64,000 nucleotides of DNA, taken from NCBI GenBank assembly GCA_963737425.1, contig CAVTSX010000008.1, positions 186,001-250,000 of the forward strand. Direction: 5' to 3'. The notes below the pieces were generated by a model. It worked only from the letters and a program-made list of their open reading frames with translations. It ran no database searches and had not been told where the DNA came from. The position numbers and the translations under genes are program-made. The stretch comes from DASXRA01 sp963737425 (lineage in GTDB: Bacteria; Actinomycetota; Actinomycetes; Mycobacteriales; Jatrophihabitantaceae). Below are positions 41,219 to 50,432 of the stretch, one piece after another (within the stretch, counting starts at the first letter, position 1; every line of letters begins with the position of its first letter).

Positions 41219-42999
41219 CGGGGCTCTTCTGCAGGGTCGACGTGGAAGCTGAACATCATGCCGCTCTCGTGGTGCTCGGCGATGTGGCAGTGCGCCATCC
41301 AGATGCCTGGGTTGGTGATGTCGAGCAGGATGTCGACGGTTTCCCCGGTCCGCACCAGGACGGTGTCTTTCCAGACCAGGTTCGGCTCGACGACACCGTC
41401 CCGGCTCATGATCAGGAACCGGCCCGCCCCGTGCACGTGGAAGGGGTGGTGCATCGGGTGGTCGGAGTCCATCTCGTTGACCAGCCGGATCTTCACCTGG
41501 TCCCCGACCCGGAACCGCCACTCGATCGCCTGGTTCTCCGCGCCCGTTGCCCGGTCGAGGAGGATCCAGCGCATGTTGGCCGGGGTGGTCATCTTGTTGA
41601 CCTCGACCATGTCGTCTTCCCACTCGATGCCCTGGGCCGCCTCGTTCCCATGGCCATGACCGTGGTGCTCGTGACTGCCGTGTTGCGGGCCCGCCGGCTC
41701 GCCGCCGTGGTCGGCAGCCGGCTGACCGACCAGATGAGCCGGCAGCAGCTTCATCCCGCACTCCGGGCAGCGGTCCGGCTGCTCGCTGACGACGTCGGGA
41801 TGCATCGGACACACGTAGCTGGTCGCAGCGGGCGCCGCCTTGGCCAGCAGCTTCATCCCGCACTCCGGGCAGCGGTCCGGCTGCTCGCTGACAACCTCGG
41901 GATGCATCGGACAGACGTAGACGACCGGGCCGTCGACGTCCGGATCGTCCATGTCCATCTCGGCGATGAAGGCCAGCGTCTTGTCCGGCGCGGCGTCCAG
42001 ATAGGGCGCCATCCGCTCGCGTTCGCCGACCATGTCCGCGTTGGTACGCAACGTGGTGAACTGGTCGGCCAGCGCAGGCGCCACCGGATCGGCGGTGACG
42101 GTGATCTCGGCGAGCGGGTAGGTGCGCTCGGGGGTGTGATGCTCCAACGTGACGTGGCCGGGCTCGCCGAACAGCACGTCCACGACGACCCGCTCCGACG
42201 GAGCGAGGATCGCTGTCTCGACGAACTGTTCCCGCTCGCAGCGGCCGCTGTCACCTCCGACGAGCTTCATCCGGGCTCCCGGCAGCGCGACGTTGAAGAC
42301 CCGGGTGTTCGCCGTGTTCACCAGATACAGCCGCACCACCTCCCCGGCCTGCGCGGTCAGCGTCAGATCCGGTTCGCCGCCGACGAGCAGCACGTCACCG
42401 AAGCGGCCCATCGCGGTGTGCGTCGTCTGGGACCGGCTGAACGCAGCGACCTTGCCGTCTTCGAGCAGGATGTCGTCCAAGGTGAGAACGAGCTCGCGGT
42501 GAACCGGCGGCCAGTAGTCCGGATCGGTGGGATCCACCACGATCGTGCCGTACAGGCCCATCTCCTGCCCGTAGTCCTGCCGGATGTGCGGGTGATACCA
42601 GTACAGGCCAGGGTCCGGGAAGACGACCCGAGAGGCGAAGCTGCCGCCCACCGGGATCGGGTCCTGCGTCTGATGGGTTCCGTCGAAGCGGTTATCCAGA
42701 CGCAGCCCGTGCCAATGCACCGTTGCGTCCGAGTCACTGTCGTTGGTGACGGTGACGATCACCTCCGAGTCCTGCCGAACCCGCAGGGTGGGACCGGGAA
42801 CGGAGCCGTTGTAGCCGAGCATCCGCACCGTGCTGTCACCAAGGCGCTTGGCTACCGGGCCAACGTGAAGGGTCAGCCCTTCACCGTCGGCAAGCTCTAC
42901 GAGCGCCGGGCGGGTAGCTTCCGGTAGCCCCGTCGGGTCGGTGGGGAACAAGTCCGTCGCAACCGGCGGGTCAAGTCGAGCATCGTGCATGGTTGTCAT
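41215..42999 (-). CDS. Multicopper oxidase with two heavy-metal-binding modules
   Basis: A 594-residue three-cupredoxin oxidase. Copper motifs: TVHWHGLRLDN, YWYHPHIRQDYG, HPMHHPFHVHG and MAHCHIAEHHESGMM (T1 site with Met). Between domains 2 and 3 lie two 34-residue modules (YVCPMHPEVVSEQPDRCPEC, then GMKLL; the second differs by one or two residues), the HMBD type seen in copper ATPases and efflux proteins, followed by a His-rich linker (HGSHEHHGHGHG). No export signal is evident. Likely a Cu(I) or other metal oxidase with built-in metal capture. Coupled to the monooxygenase. Confidence 0.9.
   Translation of the reverse strand: MTTMHDARLDPPVATDLFPTDPTGLPEATRPALVELADGEGLTLHVGPVAKRLGDSTVRMLGYNGSVPGPTLRVRQDSEVIVTVTNDSDSDATVHWHGLRLDNRFDGTHQTQDPIPVGGSFASRVVFPDPGLYWYHPHIRQDYGQEMGLYGTIVVDPTDPDYWPPVHRELVLTLDDILLEDGKVAAFSRSQTTHTAMGRFGDVLLVGGEPDLTLTAQAGEVVRLYLVNTANTRVFNVALPGARMKLVGGDSGRCEREQFVETAILAPSERVVVDVLFGEPGHVTLEHHTPERTYPLAEITVTADPVAPALADQFTTLRTNADMVGERERMAPYLDAAPDKTLAFIAEMDMDDPDVDGPVVYVCPMHPEVVSEQPDRCPECGMKLLAKAAPAATSYVCPMHPDVVSEQPDRCPECGMKLLPAHLVGQPAADHGGEPAGPQHGSHEHHGHGHGNEAAQGIEWEDDMVEVNKMTTPANMRWILLDRATGAENQAIEWRFRVGDQVKIRLVNEMDSDHPMHHPFHVHGAGRFLIMSRDGVVEPNLVWKDTVLVRTGETVDILLDITNPGIWMAHCHIAEHHESGMMFSFHVDPAEEPR
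41743..41920 (-). repeat. In-frame tandem duplication of the metal-binding module
   Basis: Units 41743-41818 and 41845-41920 differ at about 3 of 76 bases. The period is 102 bp (34 codons), so the protein gained a second CPMHP...CPECGMKLL module. The near-identity points to a recent duplication. Confidence 0.85.
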
Positions 43000-43249
43000 C
43001 TCCCCCGACGACCCACCCAGGGGCCGCGACTACACAGAACCGAATGTCGGAGAACCCGGGGCCTTGATCACTCCAGGACGTCCCAGACAGAACGAGCCAT
43101 GTCCTCCGACCGTACGCCTTGCCGCCGCTAAGTCCACTGCGGTCATTGGCGTATGCGGTCCGATTCCGACTGGCGGCAAATGTTCGGACCGGCTCAATGA
43201 GTTTCGGCTCCGGCGGAAGTTCGCCCCGTCGACCACGAGGTGGGGCCTG
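43000..43249. other. Intergenic region upstream of the multicopper oxidase
   Basis: About 250 bp with no recognisable gene. It must hold the leftward promoter; I see no clear CsoR-, CueR- or LacI-type palindrome in it. Confidence 0.4.
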
Positions 43250-43582
43250 CCCCAACGGCACTGTCCACAGTGGACGGTTGGGCTAGCTGTACCCGGTAGA
43301 ACACGGCGCCGGCGTATACGTCGACGAGAAGCTCGGTGTCGACGTCCGGGGGAGTTCGCCGCGGGGCGCAGCGCGACCGAGTAGGTCGACCGCGACGAAA
43401 CGCGTATCCGCCGCTTCGGCGGCGCCGGCCCCTGGCTCTGCGCGACCGACTTCGGTGAGCCGTCGAATCGATCCGCGCACTGACGGCGACCACTTGTTGA
43501 CGCGCCAGGCGCTGTCGGAAATGGCTGTCAGCGTGGTCGAGGAATGATCAGCTAGCTGGCGGTCTGCGTGCTGGGCGTTCAT
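43250..43582 (-). pseudogene. TetR-family regulator, decayed C-terminal part
   Basis: One frame starting at 43582 (MNAQHADRQLADHSS) contains TRFVAVDLLGRAAPRGELPR. A one-base shift is then needed to continue as PPDVDTELLVDVYAGAVFYR followed by VQLAQP, the typical last helices of TetR regulators. The DNA-binding domain is missing. The coding trace ends in the palindrome at 43261-43277. Confidence 0.5.
43261..43277. repeat. 17-bp palindrome, copy 3 of 4
   Basis: CTGTCCACAGTGGACGG, one base from perfect symmetry, at the 3' end of the TetR remnant and about 375 bp before the FKBP gene. Confidence 0.65.
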
Positions 43583-43651
43583 AGGTCGGACCAGGTTGCG
43601 CGGACTATGGTGGCTGTTTTGCTCCCGCGATTCCACCCGAACGGGGTATTT

Positions 43652-44650
43652 GTGCATATTGGTCCGCGCCGTATTGCCGTGTTGCTTGTCGTGCCAGTCG
43701 TGCTGCTCGCCGCTTGCGGCTCCAACGCCAAGCCCAGCCCGTCATCGGACTCATCGTCGTCAGGGTCGTCATCGAGTGGGTCGTCGAGCACCACAACGAC
43801 CGCTGTGGGTATCACGGTCTCGGGCGCCTTCGGTGCGACGCCGAGTGTCACGGTTCCCGCGAAGCCGGCGCCCACGACGCTCACCCAACAAGTGGTTAGC
43901 CGAGGCGCGGGCGCGTCTGTGGCGAAGGGCGACACATTGGTCGCGAACTACGTCGGTCAGACCTGGGCGGCCAAGAACGGCAAGGCCAACGCCTTCGACA
44001 GTTCCTTCGCCCGCGGCGCGCCGGCCGCATTCGTTATCGGCAACGGCAAGGTCATCCCCGGATGGGACAAGACGCTCGTCGGCAAGACGCTTGGCAGCCG
44101 GCTCCTGGTGACTGTGCCGCCCGCCGACGGCTACGGCGCGAACGGCCAGCCGAGCGCAGGCATCTCCAGCACCGACACACTGGTCTTCGTTATCGACCTC
44201 GTCGCCGCGTACAAACCGAACGCATCCGCTCCGGGCACCGTCGTGCGCAACATTCCCAGCAGCGGCGTTCCCAAGGTAAAGAACGTGCCCGGCAAGGAAC
44301 CAGAGATCACCAGCACTGCCGGGGTCAAGGCCCCCGCACAGCCGACATCCACACTGCTCGTCACTGGCAGCGGGCCCAAGATCGACGCGACCAAGACGCT
44401 GGTTATGCAATTCGTGCAGGCCGACCTGGCAACCGGCAAAGCCGCGCAAGCGACATGGGGCCAGGGCCCGCAGACCGCTCCCGCCAAGAACGTCCTCAAC
44501 ATCGCTGACAAACTCGCCGGACAGAACATCGGCAGCCGGGCTGAGGTCCTGCTTCCGGCGACCGCGGCAACACCGGCCAGCTCCACGCAGGCGGCGCAAC
44601 CGGCTATACCACCGCAGGTAGTCATCATCGACGTCGTTGGCCAGGTCTGA
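43652..44650 (+). CDS. FKBP-type peptidyl-prolyl isomerase lipoprotein
   Basis: A 332-residue exported folding catalyst. A lipoprotein signal (RRIAVLLVVPVVLLAACGS) and a Ser/Thr-rich linker precede an FKBP domain (GDTLVANYVGQTW, FDSSFARGAPAAFVIGNGKV, then IPGWDKTLVG, LLVTVPPADGYG). A second, degenerate FKBP-like half follows (TLLVTGSGPKIDATKTLVMQ, IGSRAEVLLPATAA) without the active-site aromatics. It accelerates prolyl isomerisation of secreted proteins. GTG at 43652 is chosen to begin at the signal peptide; upstream starts would bury it. Confidence 0.9.
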   Translation: MHIGPRRIAVLLVVPVVLLAACGSNAKPSPSSDSSSSGSSSSGSSSTTTTAVGITVSGAFGATPSVTVPAKPAPTTLTQQVVSRGAGASVAKGDTLVANYVGQTWAAKNGKANAFDSSFARGAPAAFVIGNGKVIPGWDKTLVGKTLGSRLLVTVPPADGYGANGQPSAGISSTDTLVFVIDLVAAYKPNASAPGTVVRNIPSSGVPKVKNVPGKEPEITSTAGVKAPAQPTSTLLVTGSGPKIDATKTLVMQFVQADLATGKAAQATWGQGPQTAPAKNVLNIADKLAGQNIGSRAEVLLPATAATPASSTQAAQPAIPPQVVIIDVVGQV

Positions 44651-44955
44651 GCGCGCCCAGCCGGTAGACCGATCAATCGCGGGCACCGCCCGGCGAGCGT
44701 TCCCGGATTGCAGAAGAAACGAGACTCGGCCCTGGGTCGACGTTCACACCGCACCCGCGGCGGGCTGACACCGTGCGCGACTGCTGACGTCCCCGCCCAG
44801 TCAAGGCTCGTACGGTGTGTCGCCCGAACCGATGCGATGCACTCTCATCGGCCATGTGCGGAAACATCCCGCTGGGCGCAGCGCGTGCACAGATCAACTG
44901 ATCCGGGCGAATATCGCGCGAGTGCTCGGAGGAGGCCGGGCGTCGCGCAGAGCGG

Positions 44956-44969
44956 TGGCAACGTTGTCA
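44956..44969. promoter_or_regulatory. LacI-type operator, distal GH92 site
   Basis: TGGCAACGTTGTCA: near-perfect palindrome centred on CG. Ten of its central bases (CAACGTTGTC) match the site at 45138, centres 182 bp apart. Confidence 0.55.
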
Positions 44970-45137
44970 GACTGACGGTGCACCCTTTGCGTTGCACCGG
45001 TGCGATATCGGTCCCTGTCGAGACCGGGTCCCGCCAGGATGTCTCTATCCTCTGGCGCCGGCACCTGCCATAACGCGACGGATATCCCGATCTGAGCATT
45101 GACAGCCACATTGCCCGCCGCGTACTTTCCGGCCCAA

Positions 45138-45151
45138 CGACAACGTTGTCG
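45138..45151. promoter_or_regulatory. LacI-type operator, proximal GH92 site
   Basis: CGACAACGTTGTCG: perfect 14-bp palindrome with the AACGTT core typical of LacI-family operators, 52 bp before the GH92 start codon. Confidence 0.6.
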
Positions 45152-45203
45152 GCCCGGATGGCCGGGAGTTGTGCTGCTTCCCGGTGTCGGAGAGGAGCTG
45201 TCG

Positions 45204-48200
45204 ATGCGAGGGACTTCAAAGCCACAGATCTCGCGCTGGCGAATGGCAACCTTGGCGGCCGCGGTCGCCCTCGGGGTTGCCGCGGCACCGGCGGCGGCAG
45301 CGGCGGCGCCCATCCCGAGCCCGTCCGCTGCACCCGGCGCCGGTGCGTCGACACCTGGCGGTGCCGGCACGAAATCGGTGGTCCCGCCGATCGCGTGCAC
45401 CAAGGGGCCGGACGGGCATCTGGTCAACTGCTCGAGCCGCGTGCCCGCGTCGAAGGTGCCTGCCCGCGCGAAGGACCAGGCCGTCGTCACGCAGGCGGTC
45501 ACCGATCCGGCCACGCTCGTCGACACCCGGACGTGGACCACCGGCGGCGGCAACACCTTCCCGGGCGCTGAGGCGCCGTTCGGAATGGTGCAGTGGAGCC
45601 CGGACACGATGCCGGGCCGCAATGCCGGCGGCGGGTACACGTTCGGCGACACGTCGATCACCGGCTACTCGTTGACGCACGTCAGCGGCCCCGGTTGCGG
45701 CGCGGGCGGCGATGTGCCGATCCTGCCGGTCACGGGCGCGCTGCCGAGCGGCGACCCGAACAACATCACGACCAAGTTCACGAACACCGGCGAGGTCGCA
45801 CAGGCCGGCTACTACTCGGCGCAGACCAACCAGCCCGACACGATCACCTCGGAGTTCACCGCGACGCCGCACAGCTCGATGGGCCGCTTCACCTACCCCA
45901 CGAGCGCGGCGGCCGGCATGCTGATCAAGCTGCACGACAGCCAGAACGGCGAGTACGCCCCGAGCACCGCCCAGATCGTCGGCAACAACGAGATCGTCGG
46001 CTCGCAGACCAGCGGCCACTTCTGCGGCGAGGCCAACAACGACGGGCAGCAGCAGGAGTACACCGTCCACTTCGACGTCACCTTCGATCAGCCGTTCACT
46101 GCCTCGCAGATCGTCACCACCAGCGGGCAGGCCGATCCGGCCGCCGTGTTCGTGCAGTTCGGCAGCTCGGTCGTGCAGGCCAAGGTCGGCATCTCCTACG
46201 TCAGCGACGGAAACGCCAAGCTGGACTGGCAGACGGAGAACCAGGGCTGGAACTTCGACGGCGTCAAGGCCGCGGACCAGCAGGACTGGAACGCGTTGCT
46301 CGGCCGGATCCACGCCGATGGCGGCAGTGTCGCGCAGACCCAGCAGTTCTACAGCCTGCTCTATAAGGACTTCATCCAGCCGAACATCACGAGCGACGTC
46401 AACGGCCAGTACATGGGCGCGGACATGAAGATGCATACGATCAGCGGCGGACAGCATGACCAGTACGGCATCTTCTCCGGCTGGGATACCTATCACTCGC
46501 TCGCCGAACTGCAGGCGATGCTCGACCCCAAGGCGGCCGGCGACCAGGCGCAGTCCCTGCTGAACTACTACAGCGAGGACAAGATCCTGCAGCAGTGGGG
46601 CTACCTGAACCTGAACAACTACGTGATGGTGGGCGACCCTGCGCAGTCGATCATCGCGGGCTACTACGCCTTCGGCGCGCACAACTTCGACACGTCCCAG
46701 GCGCTCAAGGACATGCTCGCCCAGGCCACGACGGTCAACGACGTCCGGCCCGGCGAGGCGCTGGAGCAGAAGTACGGCTACCTGCCCGAGGACGGCGCGT
46801 ACGGATGCTGCAACGCGCACGGCCAGGTGCCGACGCTCGAGGAGTACGACACGCAGGACCTCGCGCTGTCGCAGTTCGCCCGCGCAATGGGAGATTCGAA
46901 GAACGCCGACATGCTCGAGGCGCGCGCCAACAACTGGCAGAACGTCTTCAACCTCTCCAACAACCTGCTGAACGGACGCAACGCGGCAGGCGACTTCGTC
47001 CCAGGCGTCTCGCCGGGGTCGTCGAGCCACTACGTCGAGGGCAGCGCCTACGAGTACCTCTGGAACGTGCCGAACAACTACCCGGCACTGTTCACGCTGC
47101 TCGGCGGGAGGTCGAAGGTCGTGCCCGCATTGCGGCAGTTCCTGTCGCAGCCCGATGCGGGCGGCGAGTTCGCGTTACTGACGAACGAATTCGGTTTCGG
47201 CGAGCAGTACGCGCTGAACTACGCGGGTGACCCGGCCGGGACGCAGCAGGCGGTCAACAACATCCGCAACAACATGGACCAGCCCGGGCCGAGCGGCCTG
47301 CCCGACAACGACGACCTCGGCGCGAACAGCTCGGCGTTCGTCTGGGAGATGCTCGGCATGTACCCGGAGAACTCCGGGACCGACAACCTGGTCTTCAACA
47401 GCCCGGGCTTCCCGCACGTGGCAATCGACCTGCCCAGCGGCAAGACGATCACCATCAACGCGCCGGGCGCGTCCCCGACGACGTTCTACGTGAACAACCT
47501 GAAGCTGAACGGCAGCCCGTACCAGAAGCTGTACGTGCCGTTCTCCACGCTCGCCAAGGGGGCGACGCTCGACTGGAAGCTCACGACGTCACCGTCGGAC
47601 TGGGGCACCTCGCCCAACGCCGCTCCGCCGTCGTACCACAAGGGCGAGCAGGCCGTGATCGCGTCGGTCGACCCGGGCTCCGTCGTGATGGCGCCGGGTG
47701 CCTCGGCCGCGGCGAAGCTCGAGGCGGCCAACGTCACCAGCAGCAAGCAGACGGTGTCCTGGACCGCCACCGCGGACGCAGGCGTGACCGTCAGCCCGGC
47801 CAGCGGATCGCTGTCACTGCCGGGCGGCCAGCGCGCGTCCGGGCAGGTGTCGGTCAGCGCCGCCGCGGACGCCGCCGACGGCCGGCACACGGTCACGTTC
47901 CAGCTGAAGATGGCGAACGGCACGCAGAAGACGGTGACCCTCGGCATCGCGGTCGCCAAGCCCGGCGAGCTCTGGCCGTACTACACGAACGCCGGGATCA
48001 CCGACGACACCAACACGAGCGCCGCAACCTACGACGGCGGCGGCTGGAGCTACTCAGCGCAGGCGCTCGCCGCGGCCGGTGTCACGCCGGGCGGAACCGT
48101 CAGCGCCGACGGCATCGACTACACCTGGCCGGACGCTCCGGTTGCCACCTTGGACAACATCGAGGCATCGGGGCAGACGATCCCGTTGGCCGCCCCCGCG

Positions 48201-49514
48201 CACGCGTCCAAGATCGGCCTGCTGGGAAGCGCGACGAACGCCGGCAGTTCCGGCGCGGGCGGCACGGCGACCGTGACCTACACCGACGGCTCGACCACGC
48301 AGTTCACCGCCCGATTCAGCGACTGGACCCTCGGCGGCGGCGGGGGCACGCCCGTGCCGGGCAACTTCGACGCGGTCACTACGGCATACCGCAACGCCTC
48401 GGGCAACAACCGCGACAACGTCAAGACGCACCTCTTCGCCGTGGACGCGCCGGTGTCGGTCGCCAAGACCGTCGCCAGCATCACGCTTCCGCAGCCGACC
48501 GGTGGCGACATGCATGTCTTCGCGATCTCGCTGCCGCCTGCGCCGGCGCGCGCAGTGACGCTGGTCCCGGCGTCGCAGAAGGGCGCGGGCCACTCGGGTG
48601 CCGACGCCACGTACCAGGTCCAGCTCACGAACAGCGGCTACGAGGCCGATTCGTACACCGTCGGGTCGTCGAGCACGTGGGCGGCACAGGTGTCCGACTC
48701 GACGTGCAGCACGCCGCTCAGCAGCACGGCGACTGTGCCGTCCGGCGGAACGGTCGACCTTTGCGTACACGTGAGCGTGCCCTCATCCGCGGCGGACGGC
48801 GATTCCAGTGGCACCACGCTGACCGCGACATCCACGACGGACTCGTCGGTGACGGCGTCGTCGACGCTGACCTCGATCGCGGTCACGGCCGACACACTCG
48901 TCGTCGACGGCGACGGCGGAGCGCCCAACGTCGAGAGCTACTACGAGACTGCGTTGAGCACCAACAACCGGGCCTACAGCTACTGGGACCTGTCGGCCGA
49001 TCCGGCCCTTCCGACCTCGATGCTGACCGCGCACAAGGACGTCGTGTGGTTCACCGGCAACGCCTACCCGGGCCCGATCACGGCGTACGAGCCGGAGCTC
49101 AAGACATTCCTGGACGGTGGCGGCCGGCTGCTCATGTCGGGCCAGGACATCCTCGATCAGGCGGCGGGGACGACCGCATTCGTCCATGACTACCTGCACA
49201 TCAACTGGGACGGCAGCGACGCACAGAACGACAAGCCGACCGCGGACGTGCACGGCGTGACGGGCAACGCGGTGAGCGACGGGATCGGCGCGATACCGCT
49301 GGACCATTCCGTGCTCAACGCGAACTTCGAGGACGAGGTGACGCCGATCGCTCCGGCAACAGCCGCCTTCACCGACGACAAGCCGTCGGCGGATGCGCTG
49401 ACCGTGGCCACCGGCGCGTACAAGGTCGTCTTCCTTGCGTTCCCGTTCGAGGCATACGGCACCGCGTCGGACAAGGCCGATCTGATGAGCCGGGTTCTGG
49501 CCTACCTGGCGTGA
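45204..49514 (+). CDS. Secreted GH92 alpha-mannosidase
   Basis: A 1436-residue exported enzyme of family 92, Ca-dependent exo-alpha-mannosidases acting on N-glycans and fungal mannans. A Sec-type signal (MATLAAAVALGVAAAPAAAA) is followed by the GH92 N-domain (GGGNTFPGAEAPFGMVQWSP, GYSLTHVSGPGCGAGGD) and the (alpha/alpha)6 catalytic domain (GWDTYHSLAELQAML, QQWGYLNLNNYVMVGDPAQS, LPDNDDLGANSSAFVWEMLG). After residue ~830, Ig-like/NEW3-type and other beta modules run to the C-terminus. ATG at 45204 has AGGAGC upstream. It would release mannose for the transporter locus at 2-11 kb. Confidence 0.95.
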   Translation: MRGTSKPQISRWRMATLAAAVALGVAAAPAAAAAAPIPSPSAAPGAGASTPGGAGTKSVVPPIACTKGPDGHLVNCSSRVPASKVPARAKDQAVVTQAVTDPATLVDTRTWTTGGGNTFPGAEAPFGMVQWSPDTMPGRNAGGGYTFGDTSITGYSLTHVSGPGCGAGGDVPILPVTGALPSGDPNNITTKFTNTGEVAQAGYYSAQTNQPDTITSEFTATPHSSMGRFTYPTSAAAGMLIKLHDSQNGEYAPSTAQIVGNNEIVGSQTSGHFCGEANNDGQQQEYTVHFDVTFDQPFTASQIVTTSGQADPAAVFVQFGSSVVQAKVGISYVSDGNAKLDWQTENQGWNFDGVKAADQQDWNALLGRIHADGGSVAQTQQFYSLLYKDFIQPNITSDVNGQYMGADMKMHTISGGQHDQYGIFSGWDTYHSLAELQAMLDPKAAGDQAQSLLNYYSEDKILQQWGYLNLNNYVMVGDPAQSIIAGYYAFGAHNFDTSQALKDMLAQATTVNDVRPGEALEQKYGYLPEDGAYGCCNAHGQVPTLEEYDTQDLALSQFARAMGDSKNADMLEARANNWQNVFNLSNNLLNGRNAAGDFVPGVSPGSSSHYVEGSAYEYLWNVPNNYPALFTLLGGRSKVVPALRQFLSQPDAGGEFALLTNEFGFGEQYALNYAGDPAGTQQAVNNIRNNMDQPGPSGLPDNDDLGANSSAFVWEMLGMYPENSGTDNLVFNSPGFPHVAIDLPSGKTITINAPGASPTTFYVNNLKLNGSPYQKLYVPFSTLAKGATLDWKLTTSPSDWGTSPNAAPPSYHKGEQAVIASVDPGSVVMAPGASAAAKLEAANVTSSKQTVSWTATADAGVTVSPASGSLSLPGGQRASGQVSVSAAADAADGRHTVTFQLKMANGTQKTVTLGIAVAKPGELWPYYTNAGITDDTNTSAATYDGGGWSYSAQALAAAGVTPGGTVSADGIDYTWPDAPVATLDNIEASGQTIPLAAPAHASKIGLLGSATNAGSSGAGGTATVTYTDGSTTQFTARFSDWTLGGGGGTPVPGNFDAVTTAYRNASGNNRDNVKTHLFAVDAPVSVAKTVASITLPQPTGGDMHVFAISLPPAPARAVTLVPASQKGAGHSGADATYQVQLTNSGYEADSYTVGSSSTWAAQVSDSTCSTPLSSTATVPSGGTVDLCVHVSVPSSAADGDSSGTTLTATSTTDSSVTASSTLTSIAVTADTLVVDGDGGAPNVESYYETALSTNNRAYSYWDLSADPALPTSMLTAHKDVVWFTGNAYPGPITAYEPELKTFLDGGGRLLMSGQDILDQAAGTTAFVHDYLHINWDGSDAQNDKPTADVHGVTGNAVSDGIGAIPLDHSVLNANFEDEVTPIAPATAAFTDDKPSADALTVATGAYKVVFLAFPFEAYGTASDKADLMSRVLAYLA

Positions 49515-49789
49515 TCCGATCACCAAGGCAGGGCGCTGCGGGGTTCCGTGCGTCGTTGCCAGCCGGTGGTTGGGATCGGTGATCTTCGACCAGTGCGCGT
49601 CGAAGAGCTCGCAGAACAGGAAGGCGTTGTCGATCCAGTGACCGAGTGCACTGTGCAGCTTGGTGTAGTACCCGCGTGGGTATGCGTCAGGGTCAGCCAC
49701 CAGCTCACGTCAACGTCGCAGCGCCCCAGCCGACGGGAAGGTGGACGCGTTTGACGAGCCCTCCGTAGTCCCCGACATCCTCCATCCCG
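49515..49789 (-). other. Possible gene fragment, unrecognised
   Basis: On the minus strand a GTG at 49700 opens MADPDAYPRGYYTKLHSALG, then WIDNAFLFCELFDAHWSKIT, which looks protein-like; a short frame just upstream (MEDVGDYGGLVKRVHLPVGW, from about 49780) may be its other half in a different frame. The sense is lost where it enters the antisense of GH92. Family unknown. Confidence 0.3.
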
Positions 49790-50344
49790 TCAGTCTGCCC
49801 GGCGGCGGTAGGTGAGGATCACGATGCCGCTGTCGAGGCTGGTCGAGTCGGCGAGTTCGAAGGTGCCGGACGATCCGGCGCGGTAGAGCAGGTCGCCGGC
49901 CGTGCCGGTGCCGACGAAGAATGGGTGGACCCACAGGCGTAACTCGTCGAGCATGCCCGCGGCCATGAGCGCATGGGACAACGGGCCGAAGCCGTATTGA
50001 ACGATGTCGGCGCCAGGCTGTTGCTTGAGGTCGCGGACGGTCTCGATCGGGTCGTGGTCGATGACGGTCGTGTTGTGCCACTGCGGGTCGGTGAGCGTGG
50101 TCGAGACGACGTACTTGGGCAGCGCGTTCATGCCTTCGCTGAGCGGGTCGCCGGAGCGGGCCGACCACACCGGGGCGAATAGGTCGTAGGTACGCCGGCC
50201 CATCAAGACCGCGTCGCAGCGCTCCATCAGGTCGGTCTGCACTTGGGTGCCCTGGTCGGTCCAGCCGCCGACCGACGGCCAGTCCTGCGGATTCTGGATC
50301 ACACCGTCGAGGGTGACGTAGGTCGAGTTGATGATTCGCCGCAC
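49790..50344 (-). CDS. RibD C-terminal/dihydrofolate-reductase-like protein
   Basis: About 184 residues of the bacterial bifunctional-deaminase-reductase C-terminal family: RRIINSTYVTLDGVIQNPQD at the start, DAVLMGRRTYDLFAPVW, and VQYGFGPLSHALMAAGMLDE. Members are NADPH-binding reductases of unknown substrate. GTG at 50344 fits the family start; an upstream ATG at 50398 adds 18 residues. It lies 35 bp after the AraC-type gene on the same strand and is probably co-transcribed. Confidence 0.87.
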   Translation of the reverse strand: MRRIINSTYVTLDGVIQNPQDWPSVGGWTDQGTQVQTDLMERCDAVLMGRRTYDLFAPVWSARSGDPLSEGMNALPKYVVSTTLTDPQWHNTTVIDHDPIETVRDLKQQPGADIVQYGFGPLSHALMAAGMLDELRLWVHPFFVGTGTAGDLLYRAGSSGTFELADSTSLDSGIVILTYRRRAD

Positions 50345-50432
50345 GCGCTGACACCACACTTCCGTGTTCGGGGAGCCTGACGGCGAGAACGTATCCACTG
50401 ACGGTGGAGGCGGTCTTGTACCGAAACGCCGG

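Larger units (their letters stand above)
44651..45203. other. Regulatory intergenic region before GH92
   Basis: About 550 bp without a recognisable gene. It contains two LacI-type palindromes (44956-44969 and 45138-45151). Confidence 0.5.

Noticed and set aside
43261..43277. DnaA box or replication origin
   Set aside because: TGTCCACA resembles a DnaA box, but the other three palindrome copies lack that form and no dnaA, dnaN or AT-rich region is present.
45216..47030. 604-codon minus-strand frame opposite GH92
   Set aside because: Shadow frame of a high-GC gene; Val/Arg/Leu-rich, no family features.
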